Shown one piece after another: positions 8,978 through 17,572 of a stretch of 64,000 nucleotides of DNA. The stretch is taken from contig CBDCTW010000024.1 in the NCBI GenBank assembly GCA_965222425.1, forward strand, positions 62,001 to 126,000. The letters run 5' to 3'. Source of the stretch: CBDCNP01 sp965222425. Its GTDB lineage: Bacteria; Acidobacteriota; Vicinamibacteria; Marinacidobacterales; DATDRI01. The position numbers and the translations under genes were made by a program. Within the stretch, counting starts at the first letter, position 1. Each line of letters starts with the position of its first letter. Under the pieces are notes generated by a model. It saw only the letters and a list, made by a program, of their open reading frames with translations, ran no database searches and had not been told where the DNA came from.

Positions 8978-9754
8978 ATGACCGATCGACGCTTCGAAGG
9001 AAAAATAACGCTGGTCACCGGGGCTACCAGTGGGATCGGCAAGGCGACCGCGGACGCCTTCGCCCGCGAAGGGGCGAAGGTCGCTCTAGTGGCTCGCCGA
9101 AAGGACGCCCTGACAGAGCTCGCCCGTAGCATAGAGGCCGACGGAGGCACCGCGCTCCCCCTGCCGGGCGATGTCACACGCGAGGAAGATCGAGCGCGCA
9201 TCATTGACGAGCTGACCTCGGAGTGGGGGGGGCTCGATGTTTTGGTCACCGCCGCGGGAATAATCGCCTTCGGCACCATCGAGAACACGAGCCTCGAGGC
9301 ATGGCAGGAGATGTTCGACATCAACGTCGTCGCGGTGTACCGGCTGATTCAACTCGCCTTACCTCTTCTAACCCCCCGTAAGGGCAACGTGGTCATCGTT
9401 TCCAGCGTGACTGGTTTGCGTTCTTTTCCTGGCGTCCTCGCCTATTGCGCTAGCAAAGCGGCCGTGGATCAACTCGCGCGGTGCGCCGCCCTGGAGCTCG
9501 CCGACAAGGGGGTGCGCGTGAATGCGGTGAACCCGGGCGTGGTGGTAACGAACCTGCACCGGGAGGGTGGACTCGAAGAGGAAGCCTACCGAGCGTTCCT
9601 CGAGAGAAGCAAGACCACCCATCCGTTGGGACGAGTGGGGAGGCCTGAAGAGCTCGCCGACCTCATACTATTCCTCTCCTCGGACAACGCGAGTTGGATC
9701 ACCGGCGCCACCGTACCCATCGACGGTGGGCGTGCCCTCACTTGCGCACGCTAG
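8978..9754 (+). CDS. Short-chain dehydrogenase/reductase (SDR)
   Basis: This 258-residue classical SDR has the cofactor motif TGATSGIGKAT near residue 16, the NAG-like core motif (VTAAGI), the catalytic Ser in IVSSVTG, and the YxxxK motif in YCASKAAVDQ. It ends with the usual ITGATVPIDGG. A basic residue after the glycine motif strand (VARRKD) suggests NADP(H). The substrate cannot be deduced. A strong GAGGAGG precedes the ATG, and a TATAAT lies upstream. It converges on cstA. Confidence 0.92.
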   Translation: MTDRRFEGKITLVTGATSGIGKATADAFAREGAKVALVARRKDALTELARSIEADGGTALPLPGDVTREEDRARIIDELTSEWGGLDVLVTAAGIIAFGTIENTSLEAWQEMFDINVVAVYRLIQLALPLLTPRKGNVVIVSSVTGLRSFPGVLAYCASKAAVDQLARCAALELADKGVRVNAVNPGVVVTNLHREGGLEEEAYRAFLERSKTTHPLGRVGRPEELADLILFLSSDNASWITGATVPIDGGRALTCAR

Positions 9755-9783
9755 CACCCCAAGTGCTCGAATCAAGTAGAAGA

Positions 9784-11439
9784 TCATCGTGCGGCGGCCC
9801 TAGTCTGTTTGAAGCGAAGGACACCTTCCACCGTCAGCCAGACCGCCAGCACCAGAAGGATCAATCCCACCACCAGCAGCAAATAGCTCTTTCCGTTGTA
9901 GAAGTCTCTCACGTTCAGGATCATCGCGACCATCGTGGTGACCAACATGAAGATCATTGGGATCAGCGTGATGAGATAGTTCGCTCGCCGCTGGATGAGA
10001 TAGAGGGTGACGGTGAGAAGCGTGAGCCCCCCAAGAATTTGATTTGTCGTTCCAAAGAGCGCCCAGAGAGCCAAACCAGCCGGCTGACCGTCGACCTTGA
10101 AGAAAGCGAAGAATCCGATGGCCGCAACGGCGAGAATAGACGACACGTACCGATTGCCCAGTGCGGGGAGTTTTACGGTCGCCGATACTTCCTGGATGTT
10201 GAAACGGAGAAGACGGGTCCCCGAATCCAGGGTGGTCAAGGCAAAAGAAACCGCGACTAAGGCCATGAAAGCCCGGCCTGCCGCCTCGGAGAGACCGAGC
10301 TGGCTCAGAAAGAGCCCCGATCCGTTGATAAAGGCAGACATACTCTGGCCCAGTCCCCGCGCTACGTCCCAGCTCGCGTAATGCTCGTGCCATGCCGCGG
10401 CGCTGACAAAGCCAGCTGTCGTCGCCAACACCGCCGCTAGGCCAAGCAGGCTCTCTCCGATCATCCCCCCGTAGCCGATGAAGGTCGCGTCGGTCTCCTT
10501 GTCGATCTGCTTGGCGGTGGTTCCCGAGGAAACGAGACCGTGGAAACCAGAGATGGCTCCGCAAGCGATCACGATAAAAACGAACGGAAAGAGCGGCGGC
10601 GCGCCCTCCGGATGAGTCTGCACGGCGGGCGCCACAAAGTCCGGCCTCAGGATCAGAAACCCGACGAAAATAGATCCGAGACCCAGATAGAGGAGCAGCG
10701 AGTTGAGAAAGTCACGAGGCTGAAGCAACAACCACACCGGGAGCACGGAAGCCAGGAAAGCATAGACCAGGAGAACGGCGTTCCAGTCGTCGACGGATAG
10801 ATCCGGCTTGGGCAATCGAAGTCCTAGGTAAACGGCGATTAGCGTAAGCGCGAACCCCGCTGCGGTGAGAGGACCCAACGGTACTCCTTTCTTGTAGAAG
10901 AGGATTCCCATGGCCACCGCGAGTGTCATGAGCGCGAAGCTAGGGAAGACCGCCTCCGGATAGAAAGCGGAGGTGAACAGCTGCGCCACGACCTGAACAA
11001 AGACGCCCATAGCGAGAGCAATGAGAAAGAAGATGATGGCGTGAAAGAGGCTCTTGGCGCGAGGCCCGATGATGGACTCCGCCACCTTGCCGATCGACTT
11101 CCCCTTGGCTCTCATGCTTACGACCAGGGCACTGAAGTCGTGGACCGCTCCGATGAGGAGCGTCCCGAAGACCACCCAAAGCATAGCCGGCACCCAACCC
11201 CAGATCACCGCGATCGCGGGACCCAGCATCGGGGATAGGCCGGCGATGGACGCATAGTGGTGACCGAACAAGACGGCCTTTCGACTGGGAACGTAGTCGA
11301 ACCCGTCCTGGAGCTCGTGCGCCGGGGTAACCGCCTTCGGATCCAGCTCGAAGACCTTCTTGGCTAGATACCTGGCGTAGAAACGGTATCCAAGCAGGTA
11401 GGCAGCAAAGCACGCAAGAGTTGCCGCGGCGGCACTCAC
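9784..11439 (-). CDS. cstA: Carbon starvation protein CstA-type transporter
   Basis: A 551-residue polytopic membrane protein beginning MSAAAATLACFAAYLLGYRFYARYL, with the family blocks RKAVLFGHHYASIAGLSPMLGPAIAVIWGW and GFHGLVSSGTTAKQIDKE. CstA proteins import peptides or pyruvate under carbon limitation. It is shorter than the roughly 700-residue E. coli protein, as many homologues are. GGGGGAGAA precedes the ATG. It diverges from hisS with a 97-base spacer containing TATAAT on the minus strand. Confidence 0.93.
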   Translation of the reverse strand: MSAAAATLACFAAYLLGYRFYARYLAKKVFELDPKAVTPAHELQDGFDYVPSRKAVLFGHHYASIAGLSPMLGPAIAVIWGWVPAMLWVVFGTLLIGAVHDFSALVVSMRAKGKSIGKVAESIIGPRAKSLFHAIIFFLIALAMGVFVQVVAQLFTSAFYPEAVFPSFALMTLAVAMGILFYKKGVPLGPLTAAGFALTLIAVYLGLRLPKPDLSVDDWNAVLLVYAFLASVLPVWLLLQPRDFLNSLLLYLGLGSIFVGFLILRPDFVAPAVQTHPEGAPPLFPFVFIVIACGAISGFHGLVSSGTTAKQIDKETDATFIGYGGMIGESLLGLAAVLATTAGFVSAAAWHEHYASWDVARGLGQSMSAFINGSGLFLSQLGLSEAAGRAFMALVAVSFALTTLDSGTRLLRFNIQEVSATVKLPALGNRYVSSILAVAAIGFFAFFKVDGQPAGLALWALFGTTNQILGGLTLLTVTLYLIQRRANYLITLIPMIFMLVTTMVAMILNVRDFYNGKSYLLLVVGLILLVLAVWLTVEGVLRFKQTRAAAR

Positions 11440-11536
11440 ATTTCTCCCCCTTTGCAGTCGTTACCTACAGACGGTAGCGGATTATAGGAGAACGCGTTGC
11501 GCGGGGCCACCCCATCGGATAGGCTTTTCGAAAAAC

Positions 11537-12832
11537 ATGAGACCCCTTCAAGGATTCCGGGATTTTTATCCGGAGGAGCTCGCACAAAGAAACTATCTCT
11601 TCGATACCTGGCGAAAAGTCGCGCGGAACTACGGCTTTTCCGAGTACGACGGGCCTCCCCTAGAAGAGCTCGAGCTTTATAGGAGGAAGTCGGGCGACGA
11701 GATCGTGGGGCAGCTCTACCACTTCGTCGACAAAGGCGGGCGAGAAGTCGCTCTCCGGCCCGAAATGACTCCGACCCTCGGTCGCATGATGGCGGCCCGT
11801 GCGGGTCAACTACCGAAACCCATCAAATGGTTCTCCATTCCCCAGCTTTTTCGCTACGAGCGAAAGCAAAGGGGAAGATTACGCGAGCACTTCCAGCTGA
11901 ACATGGACATCATCGGTGCCCCCGGGGTCGAAGCGGACGCCGAGCTTCTGGCGGCGGTGCTGGATATTCAACGGGCGCTCGGGCTTACCGAAAAAGACGT
12001 TGTGGCCCGCGTCAACGATCGTCGGATTGTGGCCGGGGCTTTGACGCTCCTCGAAGTGACGGAAGAACAAATACCCGCGGTGTACAACGCCATCGACAAG
12101 TTTCGCAAGGTTCCCGACCTGACGTTCCGGGAGCTGCTCGGTGAGGCTGGCGTTCCCCCCACAAATATCGAGAGCTTAGCAACGCTTTGCTCCGGCGAAG
12201 CGTCACCCTTCGAATGGTTCGCGCCGCAAGTCGATCGAGCCGGGCTAGAAGAGACTGCCGGAGCGCTCGCCGCGCTCGAACGCTACATGGACTTGCTGGG
12301 AAAGCAAGGGCTCGGTGGTTTTGTGGAAGTCGATTTCTCCGTCGTGCGTGGTCTCGCCTACTACACGGGTATCGTTTTCGAGCTTTATGACCGGCAGGGG
12401 GAGCTGCGGGCGATTTGCGGCGGGGGTCGTTACGACAACCTGATCGCGGCCTTGGGTGGGCCGGATATCCCCGCCTTGGGCTTCGGGATGGGGGACGTCG
12501 TTCAGGGGGAACTTCTCAAAGAGCGCGGACTCCTGCCGGAGGCTCCCTCGCGCGTCGCAGTGGCAGTGATTCCGGTGGGGGAGACGCTCGCCGATGCGGC
12601 CCGCTCGGTAACCCGGCAGCTGCGGGAGGCGGGGATCTCGGCTGAAACTCCCTTTTCGCCGGTGGGCGTGGCTAAAGATCTCAAGGCGGCCGATCGCTCT
12701 CACGCTCGCTTCGCCGTCATCGTCGGACCCGACGAGTGGTCGGAGGGGGAGGTGAAGTTGAAGGATCTTCGTTCAGGAAAGGAAGAGCGCCTCTCTATCG
12801 AGCGCGTCGTGGAGATCATTGGCCGGAGCTGA
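11537..12832 (+). CDS. hisS: Histidyl-tRNA synthetase
   Basis: The 431-residue class II synthetase charges tRNA-His. It has motif 1 around GFRDFYPEELAQRNYLFDTW, motif 2 in FRYERKQRGRLREHFQLNMD, the histidine-specific segment VVRGLAYYTGIVFE and motif 3 in PALGFGMGDVV. The C-terminal anticodon-binding domain starts near residue 345. The motifs match HisS rather than the HisZ paralogue, and no ATP-phosphoribosyltransferase gene is near. No clear terminator follows. Confidence 0.95.
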   Translation: MRPLQGFRDFYPEELAQRNYLFDTWRKVARNYGFSEYDGPPLEELELYRRKSGDEIVGQLYHFVDKGGREVALRPEMTPTLGRMMAARAGQLPKPIKWFSIPQLFRYERKQRGRLREHFQLNMDIIGAPGVEADAELLAAVLDIQRALGLTEKDVVARVNDRRIVAGALTLLEVTEEQIPAVYNAIDKFRKVPDLTFRELLGEAGVPPTNIESLATLCSGEASPFEWFAPQVDRAGLEETAGALAALERYMDLLGKQGLGGFVEVDFSVVRGLAYYTGIVFELYDRQGELRAICGGGRYDNLIAALGGPDIPALGFGMGDVVQGELLKERGLLPEAPSRVAVAVIPVGETLADAARSVTRQLREAGISAETPFSPVGVAKDLKAADRSHARFAVIVGPDEWSEGEVKLKDLRSGKEERLSIERVVEIIGRS

Positions 12833-12862
12833 AAGCAGCAGGACTCGTCTCGCCGACTCGTC

Positions 12863-12886
12863 CCGCCGTAGCTTTAGCGAAGGCGA
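12863..12886. repeat. Palindromic repeat, copy 1
   Basis: The 24-base palindrome-like unit (CCGCCGTAGCTTTAGCGAAG plus GCGA) matches a second copy at 17538-17561 with four substitutions. It lies next to a TnpB tail. It behaves like a REP-type intergenic hairpin. Confidence 0.5.
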
Positions 12887-12898
12887 ACCGCTCTCCAC

Positions 12899-13018
12899 AA
12901 ACTGATCAAATTTGATCAGGTCGGGTTCCCGCTTCAACCGAGGCCGGTTTCGCTCGAAACGTTCCGTTTGAGCCAGAGCCTTCCTCTCCACAAGCGTGAC
13001 TTCCGGTGAGCTCACCGT
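12899..13018 (-). pseudogene. C-terminal tail of a second TnpB gene
   Basis: The minus strand reads TVSSPEVTLVERKALA, then RLKREPDLIKFDQF, which aligns with the tail of the remnant at 6560-7092 (TVSYHAELKPVERNALA, VKQESDLIRF). Nothing of the catalytic core is left. I see nothing else I can support between 13019 and 13371 except a 3' stretch rich in T. Confidence 0.6.
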
Positions 13019-13371
13019 ACAAAAACGTACCATCAAACGGGTGCTTGTTTTGGTCCTCAATGACGAACCCTCACGACACCCTCCCTGCCCTTGGCCTTGA
13101 TCTCGGCTTACCTCCTTTTCCAAAGCAACGACTCTCCCGCGCCCGCGCAACGCTCTAGCTTGCTTGGCTCTCGCAAGGCTTGGTCGCCCGAGACACGAAG
13201 ACCTCCTAGATCCACCAACCAGCCGTTCACGCGATGGGGTCGGGTTCTGAGGTCCTACTCATATAAGACGAAGTTTTTCGACGGGTCCCTCCCTCGATTT
13301 ACGATTTTTTTTGTTTACCCTGCCAACAGTGAACCCGCTAAATCGCCTTTTTGACAGATTTGAATGGATCT

Positions 13372-13629
13372 CTAGTTACTGCTACGAACCCTATCGATAT
13401 GTACGTGCTCACCGGCCTCCCTCACTCTGAAGCGGGCCCCGGTAGGGAAAAGGTCGGGGATGCGAAAGGCCGGTAAGGGTCGAGAAGCGTCGCGCACGTA
13501 CTCCTCACCGTCCGGAACCAGCGCTCCCACGAAGAGGAGCTCCCTCCACTTGCGGCGCGGGATCTTGAAAGAGTCCGTTCCTCCTTCGATATCCAGGAAC
13601 GGCTTGTCCGGATCGGTTCGTCGTGCCAT
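13372..13629 (-). CDS. Hypothetical 85-residue protein
   Basis: The frame encodes MARRTDPDKPFLDIEGGTDS onward with a balanced composition (aromatic and acidic residues at plausible spacing), unlike the Arg/Ser-rich shadow frames nearby. There is no signal peptide and no motif I recognise. Its start is 16 bases from the start of the divergent methyltransferase gene, leaving little room for separate promoters, and I see no strong ribosome binding site. It may be a real small cytoplasmic protein or chance. Confidence 0.45.
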   Translation of the reverse strand: MARRTDPDKPFLDIEGGTDSFKIPRRKWRELLFVGALVPDGEEYVRDASRPLPAFRIPDLFPTGARFRVREAGEHVHIDRVRSSN

Positions 13630-13645
13630 CAGCTATAGTTTACCA

Positions 13646-14368
13646 ATGGCTGTCGTCCGAATCGTCCTCGTTCGTCCGGAACATTCCGCCAATATAGGTG
13701 CCGCCGCCCGGGCCATCGCCAACATGGGATTATCCGGCCTGGATCTCGTTTCTGCGGGCGATTGGCGCACCGCCAAAGCTTGGCGCATGGCCTGGCGGGC
13801 CGAGGATAGGCTAGAAGAGGCGCGGGTGTTCGATTCTCTCGACGGAGCTCTCGCTGGGTCCGTTTACACCGCCGGGCTGACTGGGAGAGCCGGCGGCCGC
13901 GTGGATCCGATTGCCGTGCGCGCCATGGCCGAGCAAATCTCCTCTCTTCCGAGCGAAGCAGCGGTGTCTCTTGTCTTCGGACCGGAATCCAAGGGCCTGA
14001 CTGAGAAGGACTTGCTTCGTTGCCAAAGACGGGTGCGTATCCCCTCTCACTCCGATCAACCCTCGCTCAACCTGGCGCAAGCGGTGATGGTCACGGCCTA
14101 CGAGGTCCTGGTCAGCGGACTCGAACCAAAAGCCTCGCCGTCCCAGCAACCTAAGCGTGCGGAGCAGGCCGACGTCGAACGCGCTCTCGGCTCCTTGCGG
14201 GATGCCATGCTCGAAATCGGGTTCCTTCCTCCTGAAAACCCGGAAGTCCGCTTCGTCGAGTGGCGTGAGCTCTTTGGTCGTGCGGGAGTCAGCGAGCGTG
14301 AAGTGAAGCTCATTCTCGCACTGGCGCGTCGCATCCGCGGAGCTCGCCGAGCTGTTCACAACTCTTGA
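13646..14368 (+). CDS. TrmJ-like SpoU/TrmH RNA 2'-O-methyltransferase
   Basis: The 240-residue protein has the SPOUT knot motifs: VRPEHSANIGAAARAIANMGL near the N-terminus, SLVFGPESKGLTEKDLLRC in the middle and IPSHSDQPSLNLAQAVMVTAYE at the end. This arrangement, plus a short C-terminal helical extension, is typical of TrmJ, which methylates the ribose at position 32 of tRNA. I chose ATG 13646 because the family motif starts immediately after it; the frame is open further upstream. Confidence 0.9.
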   Translation: MAVVRIVLVRPEHSANIGAAARAIANMGLSGLDLVSAGDWRTAKAWRMAWRAEDRLEEARVFDSLDGALAGSVYTAGLTGRAGGRVDPIAVRAMAEQISSLPSEAAVSLVFGPESKGLTEKDLLRCQRRVRIPSHSDQPSLNLAQAVMVTAYEVLVSGLEPKASPSQQPKRAEQADVERALGSLRDAMLEIGFLPPENPEVRFVEWRELFGRAGVSEREVKLILALARRIRGARRAVHNS

Positions 14369-14381
14369 TCGGTTCTTGGCG

Positions 14382-14666
14382 CTACACGCAAAGGAGAGTG
14401 GTGGTGTGCGTAACACCCTTCAACCCCCCGATGGTACCTGCAACCACTCCCGAGATATCTCTCAGCTCTTCGACCTCGAGGTAAGCCACGACGTCAAAGG
14501 GGCCGGTGACGGGATCGACGCCCTTGACGACGGCCATCTTCTCGAGGACACGTATGATGGCCGCCACACGGCCCGGAAGCGTCTGGATCAAGACGAACGC
14601 CCGCACCGGCTTCGAGGAACCTCCGGAACGGGATTTGGAGGATCGTTGTTTCTTGGAATTCCTCAT
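14382..14666 (-). CDS. Standalone Lrp/AsnC ligand-binding (RAM) domain protein
   Basis: After a basic Ser/Arg-rich N-terminal 20 residues, the protein is only a RAM/AsnC effector domain: VRAFVLIQTLPGRVAAIIRVLEKM, VKGVDPVTGPFDVVAYLEVEEL, then GGLKGVTHTTTLL. There is no helix-turn-helix, so it cannot bind DNA alone. Such single-domain proteins may sense amino acids or join Lrp oligomers. AGGAGGT precedes the ATG. It converges on the methylase gene. Confidence 0.85.
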   Translation of the reverse strand: MRNSKKQRSSKSRSGGSSKPVRAFVLIQTLPGRVAAIIRVLEKMAVVKGVDPVTGPFDVVAYLEVEELRDISGVVAGTIGGLKGVTHTTTLLCV

Positions 14667-14696
14667 GGGCTACCTCCTAGGGGTGGGGCCTTGACT

Positions 14697-14724
14697 TTGA
14701 CCCGAGCATTGGATCTGATAGTAT
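14697..14724 (+). promoter_or_regulatory. Candidate sigma-70 promoter for rho
   Basis: TTGACC (14697-14702) and TAGTAT (14719-14724) are separated by 16 bases, about 135 bases upstream of the rho start. The leader in between has no ORF I can support, which would fit a long rho leader. Confidence 0.4.
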
Positions 14725-14858
14725 AGACCTTGCGAGGTCAAACCTAGCTCGCTTCCGGCCCAGCTGCCAACCGAGTCGGAATTGCCACCGCTGCTGCGGA
14801 GGCCAGAAATTCTATTGACCCCTGTCAGAAGCTCTCCACGTGTACGTATGGTACAGGT

Positions 14859-16040
14859 ATGAACAGTCAGCGCACGGCTGAGTCCACCACCGCCGGCTTA
14901 CTCGAACTGGGCCCGCAGGGCGGTGGTCATTTGAGGCTGGCCCAGCATAATTTCCTGCCTCGGCCCGAGGATGTGCACGTCTCTTCGCGTCTCATCCAGC
15001 AGTATGAGCTCCGGGAGGGGCAATTCTTGACCGGCCCGACCGCCCGCGGAAAGCCGCCTCGGCGACACAGTCGACACAATCGTCGAGGGGGGGGTGGCGG
15101 AGGCGGCTCGTCGATCGAGCTCACCGCCGTCGAGACCATTAACGGACTCACACTGGACGCGCTCCCACCGTATCGTAACTACACCGATCTCGTGAGTGAG
15201 CACCCTTCTCAGGCCTTGAAGCTCTCCCAGGGCGGCAAAGACGAGCCCCTCTCGCTTCGGGTTATCGACTTGATCACGCCGATAGGCAGAGGACAGCGCG
15301 GGCTCATCGTGGCCTCTCCCAAGACCGGTAAGACTATCTTGCTCGAACAGATCGGCAACGCCATTGCAGAACGCTACCCGGACGTACATCTCATCGTCCT
15401 GCTCATCGACGAGAGACCGGAAGAAGTCACGCACATGCGGCGAACCGTCAACGGAGAAGTCATCGCTTCATCTGCCGACAGCGACGCCGCTTCTCATATT
15501 CGGGTTGCCAAGCTCGTCCTGGAACGGGCTCGACGCCTGGTCGAGATGGGTCGGGATGTGGTCATTCTACTCGACTCGATTACCCGGCTGGGTCGTGCCG
15601 CCAACCGTCAACAGCGGGGCCGGGGCAAGACGATGTCCGGCGGTATCGACTCGCGGGCACTCGAGTTTCCACGACAGTTCTTCGGGGCAGCGCGTAACAT
15701 CGAAGACGGCGGTAGCCTCACGATCCTGGGGACCGCCTTGGTCGATACCGGCAGCCAAATGGACGAAGTGATTTTTCAGGAGTTCAAGGGCACCGGCAAT
15801 ATGGAGCTGGTGCTCGATCGTCGGCTGGCCGAATCACGCGTCTTTCCAGCCATCGACATCTCACGCTCCGGTACGCGCCGCGAGGAAATACTACTCAGTG
15901 AAGAGGAGCTTCCGAAGGTCCACTTGCTGCGGCGGGCGCTGGCGGGTCTGAAACCGCCAGAGGCGATGAATCTACTTCTCACCCGCATGAAGAAGACGCC
16001 TTCCAACAAGGCGCTGCTCGACGGGATCAAAGTAGTATAG
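14859..16040 (+). CDS. rho: Transcription termination factor Rho, divergent N-terminus
   Basis: This 393-residue protein has a conserved Rho motor: the GRGQRGLIVASPKTGKT Walker A region, VLLIDERPEEVT, VILLDSITRLGRAAN, SGGIDSRALEFPRQFFGAARN and DTGSQMDEVIFQEFKGTGNM. The N-terminus is odd. The usual helical N-terminal domain is absent. The RNA-binding segment (DGFGFLR in E. coli) reads QGGGHLR, without the aromatic residues. A basic Gly-rich insert (RRHSRHNRRGGGGGGG, about residues 68-83) lies in the oligonucleotide-binding domain. It should be a hexameric ATP-dependent helicase with altered RNA grip. Confidence 0.92.
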   Translation: MNSQRTAESTTAGLLELGPQGGGHLRLAQHNFLPRPEDVHVSSRLIQQYELREGQFLTGPTARGKPPRRHSRHNRRGGGGGGGSSIELTAVETINGLTLDALPPYRNYTDLVSEHPSQALKLSQGGKDEPLSLRVIDLITPIGRGQRGLIVASPKTGKTILLEQIGNAIAERYPDVHLIVLLIDERPEEVTHMRRTVNGEVIASSADSDAASHIRVAKLVLERARRLVEMGRDVVILLDSITRLGRAANRQQRGRGKTMSGGIDSRALEFPRQFFGAARNIEDGGSLTILGTALVDTGSQMDEVIFQEFKGTGNMELVLDRRLAESRVFPAIDISRSGTRREEILLSEEELPKVHLLRRALAGLKPPEAMNLLLTRMKKTPSNKALLDGIKVV

Positions 16041-16049
16041 TTTCCGCAC

Positions 16050-16748
16050 TCAGTAAGACTGAAGCCGCAAGACCGTCTCGGGCGCGAGCCCTTCGTCATC
16101 GTGCTTGGCGTACAGGTAGAGGTCTTCCACTTGCTCCAAAATGTCTCGAATTTGTTGCTGTACCAGCTCGATTTCCTCGTCCGTGTAGGGTGGCACTTTC
16201 CGCAGCCGTACATAGCCGTGTGAGGCGGTTGGTCTAAAGTCCACGTCTTCGCCGATCTCAGCATCGGCCACGCAGAGCGCGACGCCGGCGTCACGCAGCA
16301 GATCCATCACCGCCAGCTCGTTCCAGGATTCGTGCCGGAACTCGATGGCGTATTTGTGCCCGGAAGGAAGCTCCGTCAAGAAACTCTCTAAGCGATCGAT
16401 CTTCGCCTTGAAGTAAGGCGGGAGCTGAAACAAGATGACGCCGAGCCGGGGCCCGAGCGGCGAGACCGCTTTGAGAAAGTCCTCCACTGAATCCCCTACG
16501 CCCTTGAGACGTGCCCCGTGCGTTACACTCTGATGCATCTTCAGCGAGAAAATAAACGACTCGGGAGTATTCTCTGCCCAAGAGGTAAGAAGCTTGGTAG
16601 TGGGGAATCGCCGGAAGGTATGATTGATCTCGACGCTATTCAGGCGCGAAGCGTAAAAGGCCAGGTATTCGTTGGCCGGCGTCTTGGGAGGATAGAAATT
16701 CCCAACCCACCCGCGAAAACTGTATCCGGATGTGCCGGCGTAGAGCAT
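16050..16748 (-). CDS. DUF72 (YecE-like) protein
   Basis: The 232-residue protein has the TIM-barrel DUF72 blocks: YAGTSGYSFRGWVGNFYPP, NSVEINHTFRRFP, FSLKMHQSVTH, LGVILFQLPPYFK, YAIEFRHESW and the terminal DLYLYAKHDDEGLAP. The biochemical role of the family is unknown. It converges on rho with a 9-base gap. The upstream methyltransferase frame overlaps its start by 113 bases as sequenced, which is unlikely to be original (see that entry). Confidence 0.88.
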   Translation of the reverse strand: MLYAGTSGYSFRGWVGNFYPPKTPANEYLAFYASRLNSVEINHTFRRFPTTKLLTSWAENTPESFIFSLKMHQSVTHGARLKGVGDSVEDFLKAVSPLGPRLGVILFQLPPYFKAKIDRLESFLTELPSGHKYAIEFRHESWNELAVMDLLRDAGVALCVADAEIGEDVDFRPTASHGYVRLRKVPPYTDEEIELVQQQIRDILEQVEDLYLYAKHDDEGLAPETVLRLQSY

Positions 16749-17517
16749 GCTTCCCGCAATTTACTTCAGCCCTCACCCGCCTGTCGAAGTTGAATGGGGG
16801 GGGTCGAAGTGTGCAGACGGCGAGAAAGTAACGCGGCTCTCCGGGAATGTCTGAGAGCCGGGTGGGTGTGGGTCCATCCGCTTCGTCGTAGAGTCGGTGC
16901 GCCCACGCGCTGCGTAGCAGTTTGGCTGAGGCACGAGCAATGGCGTAGACGGGTAGCCGCAACCAGAGACGAGAAACAAACCGCTGCCCCCATAGCTCCT
17001 TGATCTCGAAGCACTCGCCCAGCTCTTGCTCGAGCTCGGGGAGTCGATATTCGTGCGCGTGGTGGGGATTCGCCGGACGACCGGTAAGCGGCCACCAAAG
17101 GGAAGCCACTTTGCGATTGGGCGTCGAGACGACAAACGTCCCCCGGTCGGTGAGCACGCGTGCTACTTCTCGAAGAAGAGCGCGCGGCTCCGTTAGGTGC
17201 TCGAGGGTCTCGAAACAAACGACGCTCCCGAAGGCTCCGCTCTCGAAGGGAAGTGATTCGGCGCGGGACCTAACGTAGTTCACCCTGGAGTGAGGGTACC
17301 GGGTGCGGGCAGTTGATAGCGCTTCGAGAGAGAGATCGACCCCGACGATCGAGCGATTTCCCATCTCCGCGAGAATGGTCGTGCCGTATCCGGTTCCGCA
17401 GGCAACGTCCAAGACCGGGCTACCTAACGATCGGCTTGACGCCGCGCGATAGCGAGCCAAGTGCTCCGCCACGATGTGCTCTGGAGTCTCTCCTGGGAGA
17501 ACACGCTCACAAGGCAT
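16636..17517 (-). CDS. Class I SAM-dependent methyltransferase, suspect 3' end
   Basis: The start at 17517 (MPCERVLPGETPEHIVAEHL) gives 293 residues. SAM motif I is LDVACGTGYGTTILAEMG, then GVDLSLEAL, ESGAFGSVVCFETLEHL and LREVARVLTDRG, as in UbiE/BioC-like enzymes; the substrate is unknown. The last 45 or so residues overlap the DUF72 gene. An 8-C run on the coding strand (16796-16803) lies just before this tail; with seven C the protein would stop at 16773 after RPPHSTSTGG, leaving a normal 24-base gap. I suspect a frameshift or a base-count error there. Confidence 0.75.
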   Translation of the reverse strand: MPCERVLPGETPEHIVAEHLARYRAASSRSLGSPVLDVACGTGYGTTILAEMGNRSIVGVDLSLEALSTARTRYPHSRVNYVRSRAESLPFESGAFGSVVCFETLEHLTEPRALLREVARVLTDRGTFVVSTPNRKVASLWWPLTGRPANPHHAHEYRLPELEQELGECFEIKELWGQRFVSRLWLRLPVYAIARASAKLLRSAWAHRLYDEADGPTPTRLSDIPGEPRYFLAVCTLRPPPFNFDRRVRAEVNCGKHALRRHIRIQFSRVGWEFLSSQDAGQRIPGLLRFAPE

Positions 17518-17537
17518 TATGCTATCAAACCGCGCTC

Positions 17538-17561
17538 CCGCCGAAGCTTCAGCGAAGGCGG
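17538..17561. repeat. Palindromic repeat, copy 2
   Basis: CCGCCGAAGCTTCAGCGAAG followed by GCGG is an imperfect palindrome matching 12863-12886. It occupies the short spacer between the SUMF1-like gene and the methyltransferase gene. Confidence 0.5.
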
Positions 17562-17572
17562 ACACTCCTCGG

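Noticed and set aside
11481..11486. TATAAT on the minus strand before cstA
   Set aside because: There is no matching -35 hexamer (TGGCCC at the expected spacing), so I did not call a promoter.
13019..13371. Possible further TnpB or tnpA sequence upstream of the TnpB tail
   Set aside because: No TnpB or Y1 transposase blocks could be read in any frame.
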